Shown here piece after piece: positions 5,111 to 5,888 of a stretch of 5,888 nt of DNA; position 1 is the stretch's first letter, and each line of letters begins with the position of its first letter. The DNA lies in assembly GCA_021840785.1 (NCBI GenBank), contig JAKBXD010000123.1, positions 1-5,888 on the forward strand. Reading direction: 5' to 3'. The DNA is from Pseudomonadota bacterium. Its GTDB lineage: Bacteria; Pseudomonadota; Gammaproteobacteria; Acidithiobacillales; Acidithiobacillaceae. A program made the translations under genes and the position numbers. The notes under the pieces are model-generated. The model saw nothing but the letters and a program-made list of their open reading frames with translations, had not been told where the DNA came from and did no database searches.

Positions 5111-5888
5111 ATGGAAAAGAATAACACGATCATTGTAGGAATGGACGTCCACAAGGAAACAATCTCTGTTGCGGTTCTTTTCCCGGGAAAGGACCGAGTG
5201 GACGCCTGGAAGATCCAGAACACTCCGAAGGAAATCGAAAAGATGGTGAGGAAGGTCTCCGGATCGGGAGAGATCCAGGTTGTTCTGAGAAAGGAAGAGG
5301 CCATTCACTTTGTCTATGAGGCGGGACCCTGCGGCTATGTCATTGCCCGCCAGATCAAGGACCTTGGGTATGTCTGCAGCGTCATTGCTCCGGGCCTGAT
5401 TCCTGTCCGGCCCACCGACCGGGTCAAGACCGATCGACGGGATGCGGAGAAGCTGGCCCGATTGTTCCGGGCCGGTGAACTGACCGCGATCCGGATCCCC
5501 GAAGGAGCGGAAGAGGCCGCCCGGGATCTGGTCCGGGCGAGAGAAGATGCCCTGACCGATCAGACCCGGGACCGGAACCGCCTGACCCAGTTTCTTCTGC
5601 GTCAGGGACGGGTTTACACCGACAACACCGTGCTGTGGGGAACGAAGCACTGGGCCTGGCTCAAGGCCCAGAAGTTCGAGTTCAAGCCTCTCCAGCAGGC
5701 CTTCGATGCCGGTTACCGGGCGGTCGAGGAAACGAGCGAACGTCTGAAGGATCTGTCCGCACAGGTCGAAGAACTGGCACAGAACCCGACCTACAAGACC
5801 CCCGTGTCCTACCTGCGGTGCTTCAAGGGGATCAACACCCTGGCGGCGGTCACGCTGATGGTCGAGGTGCAGGAATTCCGGCGATTCG
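5111..5888 (+). CDS. IS110-family transposase (DEDD recombinase), N-terminal 259 residues; 3' part outside window
   Basis: The frame is open from ATG 5111 to the window edge. The N-terminal RuvC-like DEDD domain (DEDD_Tnp_IS110, about residues 7-165) shows its acidic residues: Asp12 in GMDVHKE, Glu70 in VYEAGPCGY, and Asp108 and Asp111 in VKTDRRDA. GELTAIRIPEG and RDLVRAREDA (residues 122-147) are typical of the family. A helical linker follows (about 185-225), and RCFKGINTLAAVT (236-248) opens the Transposase_20 domain, whose catalytic serine lies beyond the window. Family members are usually 300-400 residues, so roughly a quarter is missing here. These enzymes move circular IS copies with a guide RNA, without terminal inverted repeats of the usual kind. 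CGG-rich arginine codons differ from the operon, in line with a separate origin. No frameshift or stop is seen. Confidence 0.93.
   Translation, partial: MEKNNTIIVGMDVHKETISVAVLFPGKDRVDAWKIQNTPKEIEKMVRKVSGSGEIQVVLRKEEAIHFVYEAGPCGYVIARQIKDLGYVCSVIAPGLIPVRPTDRVKTDRRDAEKLARLFRAGELTAIRIPEGAEEAARDLVRAREDALTDQTRDRNRLTQFLLRQGRVYTDNTVLWGTKHWAWLKAQKFEFKPLQQAFDAGYRAVEETSERLKDLSAQVEELAQNPTYKTPVSYLRCFKGINTLAAVTLMVEVQEFRRF

Larger units (their letters stand above)
4911..5888 (+). mobile_element. IS110-family insertion sequence, left part; left boundary approximate
   Basis: The call rests on the transposase at 5111 and the structured non-coding stretch before it. IS110 elements often lack terminal inverted repeats and clear target duplications, so the left edge cannot be read directly. 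The start given is a guess from the usual length of the upstream non-coding end and could be wrong by 100 bp or more. The right end is outside the window. The element points away from the operon and does not interrupt any of its genes. Confidence 0.6.

Noticed and set aside
5081..5650. 189-codon open frame on the minus strand
   Set aside because: It is antisense to the IS110 transposase. Long antisense frames are common opposite CGG/GAT-rich genes, and it shows no domain.

Overview
The window holds two unrelated units separated by about 580 bp of non-coding, partly AT-rich DNA. Positions 1-4531 carry three co-directional genes on the minus strand, read from right to left. Positions 5111-5888 carry the first part of an IS110-family transposase on the plus strand. 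The host looks like a bacterium of moderate GC, probably a proteobacterium. This rests only on clear Shine-Dalgarno sites, codon use and family resemblance, so the taxonomy is weak. There is no rRNA, tRNA or CRISPR array.

Minus-strand operon. The first gene (4531-2411) encodes a 706-residue fusion of an N-terminal phospholipase-D-type (HKD) nuclease domain and a C-terminal superfamily 2 DEAH helicase. It is followed after 23 bp by a 78-residue unrecognised helical protein (2387-2151) that is much more AT-rich than its neighbours. Six bases further on begins a long SMC/Rad50-like ATPase of the DndD type (2144 to beyond position 1). It has a Walker A, a DndD-type FFTDGD motif, a coiled-coil middle with a Cys-rich turn, an ABC signature, a DTPLG Walker B, an H-loop and a C-terminal zinc knuckle. 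The ribosome site of the ATPase lies over the last codons of the small gene, so those two are probably translationally coupled. Nuclease-helicase plus coiled-coil ATPase plus small linking protein is the usual make-up of a DNA-targeting defence system. I cannot match this exact trio to a named system from the sequence alone. No Dnd-type modification genes (dndB, dndC, dndE) are visible in the window.

Intergenic region 4532-5110. Next to the operon there is a weak promoter candidate reading into the helicase gene. Further out, around 4698-4810, lies a cluster of GATTGAT/ATCAATC repeats that includes a 9-bp inverted repeat. The part nearest the transposase contains three hairpins. The last one or two may belong to the guide (bridge) RNA that IS110-type elements encode in the non-coding end upstream of the transposase.

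Plus-strand IS110 transposase. The N-terminal RuvC-like DEDD domain is complete with its acidic residues. The C-terminal Transposase_20 domain, with its serine, runs off the window. The left end of the element cannot be fixed without its right end. The operon and the transposase diverge, and the element probably landed upstream of the operon, as is common in defence islands.
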